A stretch of DNA of 64,000 nt. Origin: Undaria pinnatifida. Taxonomy: Eukaryota; Sar; Phaeophyceae; Laminariales; Alariaceae. Below are positions 52,361-62,660 of the stretch, in pieces (the first letter of the stretch is position 1; every line of letters begins with the position of its first letter). The notes below the pieces were generated by a model. That model saw nothing but the letters and a program-made list of their open reading frames with translations. It was not told the origin of the DNA and made no database searches. The position numbers and the translations under genes are program-made. The stretch is taken from NCBI GenBank assembly GCA_012845835.1, contig JABAKD010000019.1, positions 13,471,344-13,535,343 of the forward strand. The letters are read 5' to 3'.

Positions 52361-52675
52361 TGTTGATTGTATGCTTGTGTATGATGAAGATATGAAGACG
52401 GTTGAGTATTGTAGGGGTTTCCAGCGATAAGTTGGCTACACCGTAGCCGTATATCGGGATGGTGGAATTATTTTGGGTATTTCGCCGTTACTCCTCGTTG
52501 TGCTTCTTCTACCGAGTGAGTCTTCTCCTCTCCACGATGTGCCTTTGCTAGGAGCAACGTAATACATTTAGTCTATATGTACGTCTTATATTTGTCTCCA
52601 TACCGGTGACTCCACTACCCCACTATTGTCAGCTCAACGGGTAAACCCTCTACGCTTCGTAGGGATCTACAAACA
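52361..52675 (+). mobile_element. Copia 3' LTR
   Basis: 315 bp, TGTT...AACA, paired with 43987-44301. The upstream purine tract marks it as a 3' LTR. Confidence 0.8.
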
Positions 52676-53789
52676 AGTGTAAACAAGAAAAGGATAATCC
52701 TGCCGCGTTGGGTAGTTCCTGAGTTATACATGCAATTATCTACACGTGCTACGCCTATCCTAGCACGGGTCCTCACCGAATCAGACATGGCTGCGGGAAG
52801 CCGTCCCGCCAAAGCTTCCGCTTCAGATGACAAATTGGAGAACCGCGTCACATGAAAAGCTGGCAACAACTGGCCACGCGGGTACGGGGGGGGCGGGAGG
52901 AGGTGTGGTCAGTTCATGCGTCGCAGTAGCCGTACGACCATGGGCCCTAAAATTCCTACACTGCTTCAAAGGGAGCAGCACACCGGGTGTTCATAGACGG
53001 GGAAGATATCGCTTGCCCTTAGCGAAAATCGCTGTGGGGTGATCGGCGAGTTCATGAATGTTGCGGTGCGTCATAGTGGAACCACGTGATAGAGACGTTC
53101 GGGATGTGAGGTAATACACCACACATGCCACTACAGAGGTGCATCACTTTTTTGTAAGGCCCCTTCAGTTGAGGGGCCCTATGCTTTACGCTAAAACTAA
53201 CTTCGAACAAACCGAACGTTCAACTCGAAGAACAAACTCTAACCCTAAAAAAGCACCAAAAGCATAATAATATACACCAAGAATGACCTTGCGACAAAGT
53301 TGTTTTTTTTACCGAATTTGAATAAACCCATATCAAAATTACGGCCTACGTAAACGTAACTAGCCACAAACGATATTACGACGTTACAGGAAGCGGCCGC
53401 TGTTGAGGAATCCTACTTGGGCGGGTGGATCGCGTGTAAACCGACGTCGCCTAACCAATTTGGTCCCTCTTAAAGATTGTATAGTTTTTGCGGCGGCTTT
53501 CGAGCGAGAGACGGTATGATGGCCAGGCAATGCGGACGCTGGTCCCCTATTAAAGGCTTGGTCCACCACCAAGACCGCTTAGAGCGGAGAAAACTGTTGC
53601 GGAGAGCGTTGAGGTCCGTGTGTGTAGGTCTCGCCTTATCTCGCGGTCCCTTCTAAGGGGCTACTTGCTGTACCGGGTAATGATTCTGTCTCACAGATGC
53701 AATTGAGTATCTCCGAGAGTGGCAAATGATTTGTCCAAACATTACTGCCCCTATTGCAACACACGGCGGCGCATCTGTTGCCCTTACAT
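52676..53789. other. No gene recognised
   Basis: A TIR-like CCACTACAGAGGTGCATCAC followed by the palindrome GGCCCCTTCAGTTGAGGGGCC at 53134-53183 resembles a MITE-B/C left end. Its partner was not found. Confidence 0.35.
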
Positions 53790-53885
53790 TCTCCAGACTG
53801 CAGAAGCAAGCTTGCGGCCGAAAGTGGACGTTGGAGATCTGGCGGAAAGCAGGTCGAGGTCCGTTTGGGAAGGGCGTAGAGGTCA
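53790..53885 (-). CDS. Exon-F candidate, copy 3
   Basis: The minus frame reads FPNGPRPAFRQISNVHFRPQ, then ACFCSLEN, followed by GTAAGG (5' splice site). It aligns gap-free over about 93 nt with 3413-3565. It lies 3.8 kb downstream, on the same strand, of exon-I copy 2 and beyond exon-J copy 2, the same order as at 3.4-6.0 kb. The product is unknown. Confidence 0.4.
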
Positions 53886-54292
53886 TACGGATGAATGCTG
53901 TACAGTAGCGGGTGCAACCGAAGGTGTTGAAAAGCATGCCGTCTCCGTCGAGAAACTCAAGCATCCTACGTTCGACGGCCACTATCCTCCAAACGAATTG
54001 TAGATAATGACCGAAGAGTAAATGGATGAAACTAATGATATTCCAGCAGTATTGGGTGAAGGAGGCCGGAATTTCAGAAACGAAGGGCAGAAAGTGCTAG
54101 GTCTAGAGTGGAGCAGTGTACCTCGATCAAGATGCACGCGGCGGTAGGGGTGCGCAATGACAGTTCCAACGCTGCTGGCTTGGGCAGCCTTTAAAATCTC
54201 ATCCTGGAACCGGCTATTTCACGAAAAATCGAGGTGTAACTTGACAAGACATATCACCGAGGCATATCACGAGCACTGTGGTAGAACACAAG
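53886..54292. other. No gene seen
   Basis: Anonymous; would be intronic if F, J and I form one gene. Confidence 0.35.
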
Positions 54293-54567
54293 GAGAGCCA
54301 TCCCACGCTAGGCATGCAGCAGATTCTCAGAAATTTCTGAGCTCCTCACACGGGGAACATAGTATCTGACCCGACCAATGACTTCGAGCACATGTCTTCG
54401 TGCAATCCGAAGATTCCTGTGCGCTAGTAGTCTTCAAACGAGTATGCTCGTACGTTAATCATTCTAGCCGATAGCTCCACGCTTGTGGAGGTTAACTGGT
54501 CAGAATGTCTGAATGTCAAAATCACTAGTTAGCCCAAAACGTGTAACCCCTACCGCAATATACAGGG
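54293..54567. mobile_element. MITE-C, full-length copy, inverted
   Basis: The ends are GAGAGCCATCCCACGCTAGG and TAACCCCTACCGCAATATAC. The inner palindrome near the left end is TTCTGAGCTCCTCACACGGG-like, and near the right end CTCCACGCTTGTGGAG. Confidence 0.6.
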
Positions 54568-54650
54568 ACGATGCTTGTGGAAGTTAATCGTTCAGAATAC
54601 GAAAAACATTACTCAACCCAAAAGTGTAGCCCCTACCGCACTATACAGGG
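54568..54650 (+). repeat. Duplicated end of the MITE-C
   Basis: ATGCTTGTGGAAGTTAATCG through GTAGCCCCTACCGCACTATA repeats the last 80-100 bp of the preceding element (CGCTTGTGGAGGTTAACTGG, GTAACCCCTACCGCAATATA) with an internal deletion. Confidence 0.7.
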
Positions 54651-54662
54651 AGCATGACTCAC

Positions 54663-54736
54663 AAACGGTACTCCATCCATGCAATTTTGAAGTATTGGTT
54701 AGAGTTCCGCATTGATGAAACATTCTCAGTGAGAAA
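54663..54736 (-). CDS. Exon-J candidate, copy 2
   Basis: On the minus strand CCAATGTAG precedes a frame FLTENVSSMRNSNQYFKIAW and MEYR, then GTGAGT (consensus donor). It is related to 5474-5537 by similar bases around CCAATG-AGTTTCT and TTYAAAAT, with single-base indels. Both boundaries have plausible splice signals. The function is unknown. Confidence 0.3.
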
Positions 54737-54920
54737 CTACATTGGCCAAAGGGTTTTGAAGACCCTCCCTCAATTATCGCAGCACGTGTCCACACGCTGC
54801 CCTCGGAGAAACATGTACACTCGCGACCCCGGTGAGCCATCCCATCGCTAGGTAGAAAACATGTGGCGTTGTTGAAGACAATGATGGGGCTGGGTAGGTA
54901 GGGTGTACTTGCAGTTTGAC

Positions 54921-55700
54921 AATATATTACAAAAATAAGAAAACACTCCAGCTGTGAGATCGAAAATCATGTCGAAACTCATCTTTGCAAGCTGTGTGTG
55001 ATACTCCGATCGCGCGTATTACGGTTTGTGTGTCCTCATTAAGGATATAGGTCGGCGACTCCCCTTGCAACTACAGTGTAGCGCTAGCAGGGTCAACAGG
55101 GTGATCTTAGTCAGTCTGTGCGCGGAAACTATAAAATCCGTTTCTGAGGGGGACGAAATCTGAACAGCTGTGGAAGGAAATGCATCAGTTTATAATCAAG
55201 TGAATCCTGTAAGTCGAATAACCGGTAAGGGGAGGGCGGAGTTTTTAAGGACGTGAAGGCCTGGTTTTGATTAAAAGGGAGCGGGGGTGGGGGAGGGGAC
55301 GGATGGGGGGGACAGGTGGGGCACCTCATTTTTTTCGTTGAAACTATGAGTCCTTCAAGAGGATAAATCTGACGGTTTTGAAAATAATGCACCAGTTTAT
55401 CATGGGGGGGGCGGGGGCGGGACGGGCGGGGCAGCTCAATCTGTGCGTGGAAACTATACATCTTTTAAGACGATAAATATGACGGTTTTAGAAAGAATGC
55501 ACCAGTTTATCGTGTATATCCTGTAAGTCGTACATCCAATGAGTAGAGGGCGGAGTGTTCGAGGGGGTGGGGGTGGGGTTGGGAGGTGGGGACGTGGGGG
55601 GTGGGGGAGGGGGGGGAAGGTGGGGGGGGAAGGGGGTGAACGCCTTTGGGCCGAATAGATGTAGGGGTTTGCTTTACGAGTGTTGCATGTATATACATCG
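54921..55700 (+). mobile_element. Family-D copy, one arm
   Basis: The plus-strand arm has AACACTCCAGCTGTGAGATC, GTGTCCTCATTAAGGATATA, GGTCAACAGGGTGATCTTAG and ACTATAAAATCCGTTTCTGA. The G-rich interior contains ATGCACCAGTTTATC twice (55388 and 55498). The opposite arm is absent. Confidence 0.7.
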
Positions 55701-56888
55701 TGCTTGATCCAATCATACTATCCACGCACAAGGGGGATCGAGAATCAAATTACTTATTTTAAATGACAAGGAAAACGTCATCAATCCGACCTGATTATCG
55801 GACCAACCCAATAAAAACACTAGTCTATAGTCTAACTAGAAAGAAAAAAACTACTGCAGTAAACGTATGTACTTTCTGGGTTGGGAAGCCCCGTTCATCC
55901 CAGCAAGAGATCGCCCAAAAGGCCGCCTCTATCGTAACAATCGCCGGCATGGTACACACGTTGTGACAAAAAGGCGATGGTGTATCGGAACGATCATAGT
56001 TCTCTGTTCGCCCGGTATAACGGCCGGCGTCGTGCAGTTCTCCACGACGACGTGTCTGAACTTCGTTTACAAGATTGGTATGCCGTTGAAAATATGGAAA
56101 CTGCTAACTGTCGGCCGACTTGTCTCCATGCTAGCACTAGATGATTTATGTTACGCTATCATATGAACATGGTGTTTCCTGTGACTTTAGTGGCCCCTCC
56201 ACGCCACCGGCATGTCCCAGCCATTAACATCGGGACTTTAACGGCGCCCGGCACCACTCCACAAACTGCCACCACTGATCATTCCGATGTGCTGTGGTAC
56301 GAGTAGTAAGCGATTTCACAGACAAAATGTCGACTACTAATTGAGTACTAAAACAATACGGCTCGTAGAGGGCAACCGGCTCTATTCAACGGGAACAGTA
56401 GAGGCACCACTACTTCTCTCTGATCGATGTCGCCTGTCGCACTATTCATAGTCGATGGTGACTGTTAGGTATAGTCCATCGTTCGAGGTGTACTGCATTA
56501 CGCTTCCTTTCTCGTGTGATCTACAGCCAATAATGGTGCCTTCGTAGCACCAGTATGTACCAGCCTAAAATCCCGCCATTATTGTACCAGCCGGCCGTAC
56601 TCTGCACACTGCTACTGTTGTGTGGTATCATCTGTGCCTAGCTATTTCGCACGAAAACGTACCAGGTAACCGGCACCACGAAACCTGTGCCATAGGAGCA
56701 CCACCACGTTACGTCAGGAGATGTGTCTTTCCACGCCTGTCGACGCCGTCTGTTGCCTTTGGTCGCTAGTTTGTGGTTTATGTAGTAGTTGCCTCCCTCC
56801 CCTGACGTGACACATATACCGTATGTGCCAATGCTACATACAAGTAGCTTCCGTACAAATAGAGTAGATATCTCAGTTGCCGTTAAAT
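55701..56888. other. No gene recognised
   Basis: A plus frame of 99 codons (55867-56166) has no domain. It lies between exon-J and exon-I candidates. Confidence 0.35.
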
Positions 56889-57146
56889 ACGCGTGCTACG
56901 ACAGAGGTTGCACCACGTTTTTTTTTTAGGCTCTCCGTTTTGGGAGCTCAAGACCTCCCCCACAAACCTGATTTAGAGAAAACATATACCTGGTAACTGC
57001 CACCAGATGAAAAAATTCCGTGGCTTAGATACACAACGAGAAATTGCAAAACAAAATCGTGCATGATACTTCCGACGATTTTTAGGTAAGGAGCCGCGTC
57101 ATTCTTCAGAAAAAAAAGGCAAACAAGTCTATCGTAGCACAAGCTT
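56889..57146. mobile_element. MITE-B, full-length copy, inverted
   Basis: The ends are ACGCGTGCTACGACAGAGGT and TCTATCGTAGCACAAGCT. The interior shows GGAGCTCAAGACCTCCC (palindrome) and AGGAGCCGCGTCATTCTTCA, matching other copies on the opposite strand. Confidence 0.75.
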
Positions 57147-57627
57147 GTCTGAACCCTGTACACTGCCCGTGTTAATCGTTCCAGGTAGGGTGTTCGCGTT
57201 TTACCATCTTTCCTATCTAGAGTGGAAACATTAAAGTTATAGTGCGGGAAATTACTCGAACGTTATATAAGTCAAGGTCAGTCAAACCATGTCAAACCTC
57301 GAAACGAGAAGGTGACAAGAATAAATATATAAAAGGCAGGAAACTACGTTTCACACCTAATATTTTTGCTGAGTCCTCGTGGGTTGGATTTTCCTCGTGC
57401 TGTGACTTCTGATTATTTTAATATACCTCACTTCCGCGTTCCCACACAACCCCTCGACCGAATTTGAAGTTTACTTCGTGTCCTGCAAACACTCTAGAGC
57501 GCAACAACGTTGCACATACCGCGCCGAAAATAGACACACGCGTGTTTGTTTTATCTCGGATTCAATTACGCACTTCACTTCGTCGGGAAATTTAGTGGCA
57601 CTAGCAGACAATGAACCTCCTACTCAC
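57147..57627. other. No gene seen
   Basis: Anonymous; downstream of the donor of exon-I copy 2 and therefore possibly intron. Confidence 0.35.
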
Positions 57628-57790
57628 CTTGCAAGGGTCACCATGATGTTCAGCCTCCCGCCAGACACCGCTTGCAAAATGGTAGAATGTGCCGTAGGGG
57701 TCTGTTTCCACCAGCTCTGCCGTACATGGCATACGGCACACAAAATATTCGAGACAGCCGGGGGGAAAGGGGAAATAATATGTTATGGCG
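57628..57790 (-). CDS. Exon-I candidate, copy 2
   Basis: The minus frame is open through YFPFPPGCLEYFVCRMP, CTAELVETDPYGTFYHFASG and HHGDPCK, directly followed by GTGAGT. It is homologous to 5907-6030 with mostly synonymous third-position changes in ELVET, GTF and HFA. Cys residues and the ELVETxPxGTFxHFAxG core are conserved. No frame break was seen in this copy. The product is unknown. Confidence 0.55.
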
Positions 57791-58396
57791 CGATCCACGA
57801 TAATAGAGGTACCCTTTCTGGGCTCCTATGTAATTTTTCCTTGTAAAATGATAAAATGACGAACGTCCTTAACCTGAAATGGTCTGAAGTAACGGCATCA
57901 ACGCCACTAACTCCATTCTTCTCGTTTGAAATGTCACTTTTCTCGTTTGAAATGTCGTGTTTCTTATACCTAGGGCGTGGTTTTGACTACTATTGAACTC
58001 GTTCGCCCTGCAGTTTGCTTGAAAGCGTTTTCTTGGTTTGAACTATGGAGCTCCTCAAACAAGTAGCGTCACAAAGCGTATCGTAGACCTCTGCCGTCTA
58101 TCATACGGTGATTTGGGAGACGGCCGTAAAATGGTATGTCGTTGAAAGTAACTCCGAGTAATTTTCTCGTACGGAGCAAGTCTGTCCCTGATCCCGCCTT
58201 ACACGGGCTTCGCTACTTAAGTAAAAGCACCGCTGTACCGGGAAACGACCATAAACGCCCGGTTTCACGGGCTAACGGCCAACCACGTTAGCGGTCACCT
58301 TTTCATGGTGAATTTGCACCGTTTCATGGCGTGCAGAACACCGCTCCACACAAACTCAACCCCGTCAACTCCACGCTTGATCAAATATACGTTCAA
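57791..58396. other. No gene recognised; possible MITE remnant
   Basis: GAGCTCCTCAAACAAGTAGC and TCGTAGACCTCTGCCG at 58050-58110 resemble the right end of MITE-C. No left end was seen. Confidence 0.35.
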
Positions 58397-58625
58397 TAAG
58401 GGCCTTTATAAGGGGCTTTCGTTTTGCAGGGGCTCGGCGTCACTCGCGCGAATGGTCCCCCTGTTCCGTGTGGCCTTAAGCTTTTGTCCTGTTTTGTTTT
58501 GTCGTTGCGCATCTTTAATGGAATGGTTGTCTACGACGCCCTAGATAAATCGCCTACAGTATTTTTGGCACAGAGGGAGCAGATACACTCGGGCGAGGCT
58601 CAAACCCCCCCTGCCTTAGCCCAAC
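58397..58625. mobile_element. MITE-A, inverted, decayed left end
   Basis: The left palindrome is GGCGTCACTCGCGCGAATGG, the interior has GTCGTTGCGCATCTTTAATG and CTACGACGCCCTAGATAAAT, and the right end is ACCCCCCCTGCCTTAGCCCA. Confidence 0.6.
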
Positions 58626-58775
58626 GTCAATTGGGGACTCGACGACGCCAACACCATATGCCCCGTCAATTAAGCACTCCACGCCAACAGCATACGTCTC
58701 GTCAATTAGGCACCCCACGCCAACAGCATACGTCCCGTCAATTAGGCACTCGGCGCCAACAGCATACGTCCCACG
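58625..58775 (+). repeat. 36-bp tandem repeat, four units
   Basis: CGTCAATT starts at 58625, 58664, 58700 and 58736. The unit ends CCAACAGCATACGTCC. It begins exactly at the MITE-A right end. The 12-codon period yields a repeated RQLGTPRQQHTS in one frame, which joins a frame crossing the MITE and is unlikely to be a real protein. Confidence 0.9.
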
Positions 58776-59985
58776 CAGAAATAGCATGCAGAAATAGCAT
58801 ACAACCAATATAACATTGTCGGAGTCCTTCGGCTCCCCAGAAAGCTCGCCAGCCGCCGCCTAGCCATGTATGTGCACAAACCCATGGCTCAGGCAGTCAC
58901 AACACGCTAACGTGCCAACGATTCATCGGGTGTCGTATGCATGTGCGACAGAAGCAGTATCAGTGTAGTGTGCATGTGCACAAGGTTGTCCGCCGACGCG
59001 CAACGCTACCATAAGGCAGCGCGATTCCAAGACCATCGGACAATGGAAGGGTGGGTCGAAACAGATTTGCTGTTTGGTCGTGACATAATCCCCATCTAAC
59101 TTCCAGGAACCTGGTACCTGATCTAGGGTTGTACCAGGTACGTAATAGGGCTGACGGCCGATGCCGGAATGCAAAACAAAATTGAATGCAACGCCAACAT
59201 TTGTTCTACAACAGCAGCGTTACGTTAATGCATTTTTTTGTGTTACCTGAAGCAGTGTCAGCCCGCTCATTGAAAGCAGAGTTTATGAAAGTTGGCGTTC
59301 CACCTGAAAAGGTGAAAGTAAGTAGCCTAGGCGAAGTGCCGGCACGTGCCAGTCGGAAATACCGGTCTTACAGAGCAACCACTTGATCACTACGTGTTAC
59401 TTCATGGAGTGTCACTACTGGTTGTTCCCAGCTTCTTGAAGGCACCTCATCACGTATGCGGCACTACTCTATCAGCACCCTATGGGGGCCACTTCGTACG
59501 CCCGTACTCTACAATACTCGTTGTGTTGTTCACGGGAACCGAAGAAAACGCCAGCAAGCGCAGGATTTTGATTGCTAATGCAACTGAGGTGAAGGTGACA
59601 CACGATATGGAACGAAATACTTACGTACATGTGGAAGGGTGGGATGAGCTTTGTTGTTCTTCATCTGCAGGACCAAGTCATAAGATGCTGTACTTAAACA
59701 TAGTCCACTGCTGTTCTTCCAATGTGTGTCTCTGTCGCCCAGTTTGTGACTGCAGAGCCAGCCTCTAGGAGGCGGCAGCACGGACGCTGCTTGTGCTGAA
59801 TGTAGGCTGGCAGAAATATCAGTAAAACGTGAGGAACGCACGCACAGGCTCCAATGCTAGCCGCCGGAGGAAAAAAAGAGGGGGTTGCTCTTAGTATAAA
59901 TTGTACTATGAGACGAATTAATCTTATCGTATCGCGAACTCCGGAGTGTTTGCGTGTTAGGCGAAAAACGTACTTGGTACACCAC
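58776..59985 (+). other. Unassigned open frames
   Basis: Plus frame 59186-59386 has a protein-like stretch (PEAVSARSLKAEFMKVGVPP, EKVKVSSLGEVPARASRK). Plus frame 59346-59768 (140 codons) has RRILIANATEVKVTHDMERN. They overlap in different frames and could be two exons of one gene, or chance. No domain was recognised. Confidence 0.2.
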
Positions 59986-60118
59986 CAATGCTAGCGTAGG
60001 GGGGGTCGCTTCCGGAGATTTTTCTGGAAAGGCTCGGAGTCACTCGCGCGAGAGAACCCCCTGTTTCTTTGCGGTCTTCAGCCTAAGGTGCTCTGTTTTC
60101 ATTTCGCGATAGACCAAG
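59986..60118. mobile_element. MITE-A, left half, inverted
   Basis: The end is CAATGCTAGCGTAGGGGGGG and the palindrome GAGTCACTCGCGCGAGAGAA. The copy stops where the next MITE-A begins. Confidence 0.6.
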
Positions 60119-60377
60119 CTAGGCCAGGGGGGATGTTACGGTATACCACCTTCTTCACTGACCTAATTTGAGCCCCTGGCTCGAGTGACCCTGTACCCCA
60201 CCAATATTCTTGGCGCAGTGTAGCTGACCATTTCATTGCGGATTCAAATCGCAAAAAAAGGAATAGCACAAAAGCTTAAGGCCGCAGAAAAACTAACAGC
60301 GGGTTCACTTGCACGAGTGACTCCGGACCAGTGCCGAGAAAGATCCCAAAAGTGACCCCCCTGTACAGTATTCATGG
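60119..60377. mobile_element. MITE-A, full-length copy
   Basis: The ends are CTAGGCCAGGGGGGATGTTA and GTGACCCCCCTGTACAGTAT, both diverged. The palindromes are CCTGGCTCGAGTGACC on the left and GTTCACTTGCACGAGTGACT on the right. The interior matches the fragment at 1430-1598. Confidence 0.65.
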
Positions 60378-61336
60378 TAGACACGAATGCGCAATGGAAT
60401 GGTATGACCATTGTTGATAATGTGTTCTAGACCACCACCTATCCAGGCAATGCTCAGCAACATTGGCTGGTTCATTGCTGTATTCGTCGTGGTAGCAGGA
60501 TTAGAAAAAAACATACGAGCGTTCCAGCTGAAACGGAACTTTCTTGGAGGAAGTTTTTAGAAAAGCGGCGGGATTACCACCTGTTCGACTACTGCCGAGT
60601 TTTTATTCGAGAAGGTCATATCGCATTAGGTAGTCGAATTATCGAAGTCAGCGGCTTGGGGAAGCAATAGTGCTCGAGAAGCTGAGATGGATGATGCGTG
60701 TGGCGACACCCCTTTCGTTCCTTACTCTTCCCCTACCCCTTTACTCTTCCTTGTCACTTTTTGGTGTCCCCTGAACTTTGAACACAGCAGCAGTCCATTG
60801 TTCTTGTGTGTTTCGTTTGAAGGCCGAAAGCGCCCGTCGAAACATCAATATATTCCTGTCTAAGAGTGCATCTTGCACGCTCGTTCGTCTGGCTCAAGTG
60901 CGGCCAGGGCCGGCGTTTTCGATCACGCCAATTCGTATCGTCACATAAGTCAATAGGTTATAGAGCTATCACCTACAGCGCGGCGTTTCACAGCACCAGT
61001 CTTCGAGGAGACGTCTTCGAGAGAACCTTCAGAATGGAGCAGCCACTGGACTGCCATCAAACAGCGGACTGTCAACAAGGGAAGTTGAAAAAGTGAGGAG
61101 TTCAGATTTTCGACAGCGCGGCTGGGATTGGATTGATAATCTAGATTTAAGATTCTTTGCACTGGTGGCCCGAGTCCGTCTCGGTCGTATCCTGCTGTCA
61201 GGAAGAGCGTTGTATCTACCCGCCAATTTTGCTGTCGGGGAATTGTAGTTTGCGTTTGCATTTCTTACACGGGTTGAGTAGTGCGGCGTAGTTACCGTAC
61301 TTCTTGAGGCGTCAGATTGCATATCATCCGCTGGAG
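60378..61336. other. No gene recognised; expected site of the copia LTR
   Basis: A 5' LTR should lie here or further into this stretch for the element whose gag starts near 61770, but no repeat partner is in the window. GTTCCTTACTCTTCCC-type pyrimidine words occur at 60710-60760. Confidence 0.3.
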
Positions 61337-61612
61337 CCTGGACCAGCTGCAGCCTTGACGGCACAGGTAGTACACGCCAGCTATTTGAACAGGGTCGAGA
61401 ACGGACTCGAGACGTTCAGTTGGGCCTGCACCAGCTGCAACATCGACGGCATAGTGATTGCGAGTCATTGGAACACCGATGGAGAACAGACTCGAGGCGT
61501 TCTTATAGCCTGCACCAGCTGCAGCATGGACGGCCCAGGTAGTGGACGTCATCGAACCACGCTGCACCAGCTGTACCGTAGGTGGCATGGCACAGGTATT
61601 GTACCTCAGTGT
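61337..61612 (+). repeat. 84-87-bp tandem repeat upstream of gag
   Basis: GCCTGGACCAGCTGCAGCC, GCCTGCACCAGCTGCAACAT and GCCTGCACCAGCTGCAGCAT start units at 61337, 61424 and 61508. A shortened fourth unit begins near 61560. Each contains GACGGCAYAGGTAGT-like sequence, and two share GAACRGACTCGAGRCGTTC. It sits in the leader of the copia element and within a 221-codon frame (61304-61969) that reaches gag. Confidence 0.8.
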
Positions 61613-61769
61613 ACAAGAGGACACAGGCCGAGCTATGCAAACTCGGGGTGTGTTTTCAGAAGTCTACACCTAGATTGCCGCAAGCTATTCGCAAACCCCT
61701 CACGTTCACCGCTGAGCGGGAGGATACATTGTCATGGACGGAACAACGAACCACCTTCGCGTTGTCTTG

Positions 61770-62660
61770 AAAAAATACCAAAGTTCGACGGCGAAACGGC
61801 GCACGACTTTCTTGAATGGAGATCCAAACTTTCTGCCAGTCTCAGCATCTATAACAGAGTCATATTTAACATACTGCAGGGGCAAGAGCGACCGTTGGAG
61901 ACCGGCAACATTCAGGCCACCGCTCGTGCGGCGTGGGATGCCGCCAACCAGGCATACTATTATTTTTGACTGGCGACCAAGCCGTCTTTGCCGTACGGAA
62001 ATTCGAGGGCACCACACACGAAGATTGAGCAGGGCATGGACAGCGGGCAGCGCAACGCGAGCAGTTCAAAGGGAGTTCGCGCTAAGCAATTCGCGCGGAG
62101 CATTCAAGAGTGAACAACACGCGAATGCGTTCAGACCAGGACCCGGACGGGCAGGTTTGCATCATGAATAGCTGTCGAGATTTCCTTGACGCATGCGACC
62201 CACGAAGGTCCCACAGATCGTCAGTATGATGATACTATACTGCAAGCCCTACCACCCGAATATAAGGCAACTCTACGAGCCTATCTGCGGAGAGAAGAGC
62301 CCTCAGACGTGCCGACATCCGGCGTATGATGGCGGCCAATTTTGCAGATAACCTGGTCCGTTCACGTTCTGACTCATTCAGAGGTATCGCGGGACGTGCT
62401 ACCGCAATGCGGACCATTACCCGCGATGGCAATGACATCAAGTGCCATTTTGTGGTCGTGTCGGTTACTTCGTGCCTAATACGCGTCAAGCAGCAGCATG
62501 AGAATGATGGACCGCAGCCGCAGCAGCGTGGAGAACAAAATAAACACCCACGCACACAGCCCCAACGAAACCGTGGAGGAGGGCGATGTCCCGTGTGATG
62601 CTCGTACCGCAACACAACCTCCCATAGCGACCCCGACTGCAGCGAAATGAGGCGCAAACA
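61770..62660 (+). pseudogene. Copia gag, frameshifted
   Basis: Blocks in order, in changing frames: PKFDGETAHDFLEWRSKLS (gag N-terminal pattern), QGQERPLETGNIQATARAAW, LPPEYKATLRAYLRREE, ADIRRMMAANFADNLVRSR, a zinc-knuckle remnant KCHFCGRVGYF (62438-62470) that lacks the His and last Cys, and CSYRNTTSHSDPDC with a stop just before it. The order and wording match gag of Ty1/copia elements. At least three frameshifts or stops make it non-functional. Confidence 0.75.

Larger units (their letters stand above)
43987..52675 (+). mobile_element. Decayed Ty1/copia element with nested insertions
   Basis: Two equal LTRs in the same orientation bracket 8.1 kb. The RNase H end of copia pol lies at 50590-51323, and a purine-rich GCAGGGAGG precedes the 3' LTR. 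The usual order LTR, gag, pol, LTR is kept. However, protease, integrase and most of the reverse transcriptase were not found. The middle holds a hAT-like MITE, a piggyBac-like MITE, a family-G element and D fragments. Without matching target duplications, an origin from two different insertions cannot be excluded. Confidence 0.5.

Noticed and set aside
58625..58775. Repeat protein with a 12-residue unit
   Set aside because: The frame starts within a MITE-A and the repeat abuts its TIR. One unit is 39 bp, and nothing else supports translation.
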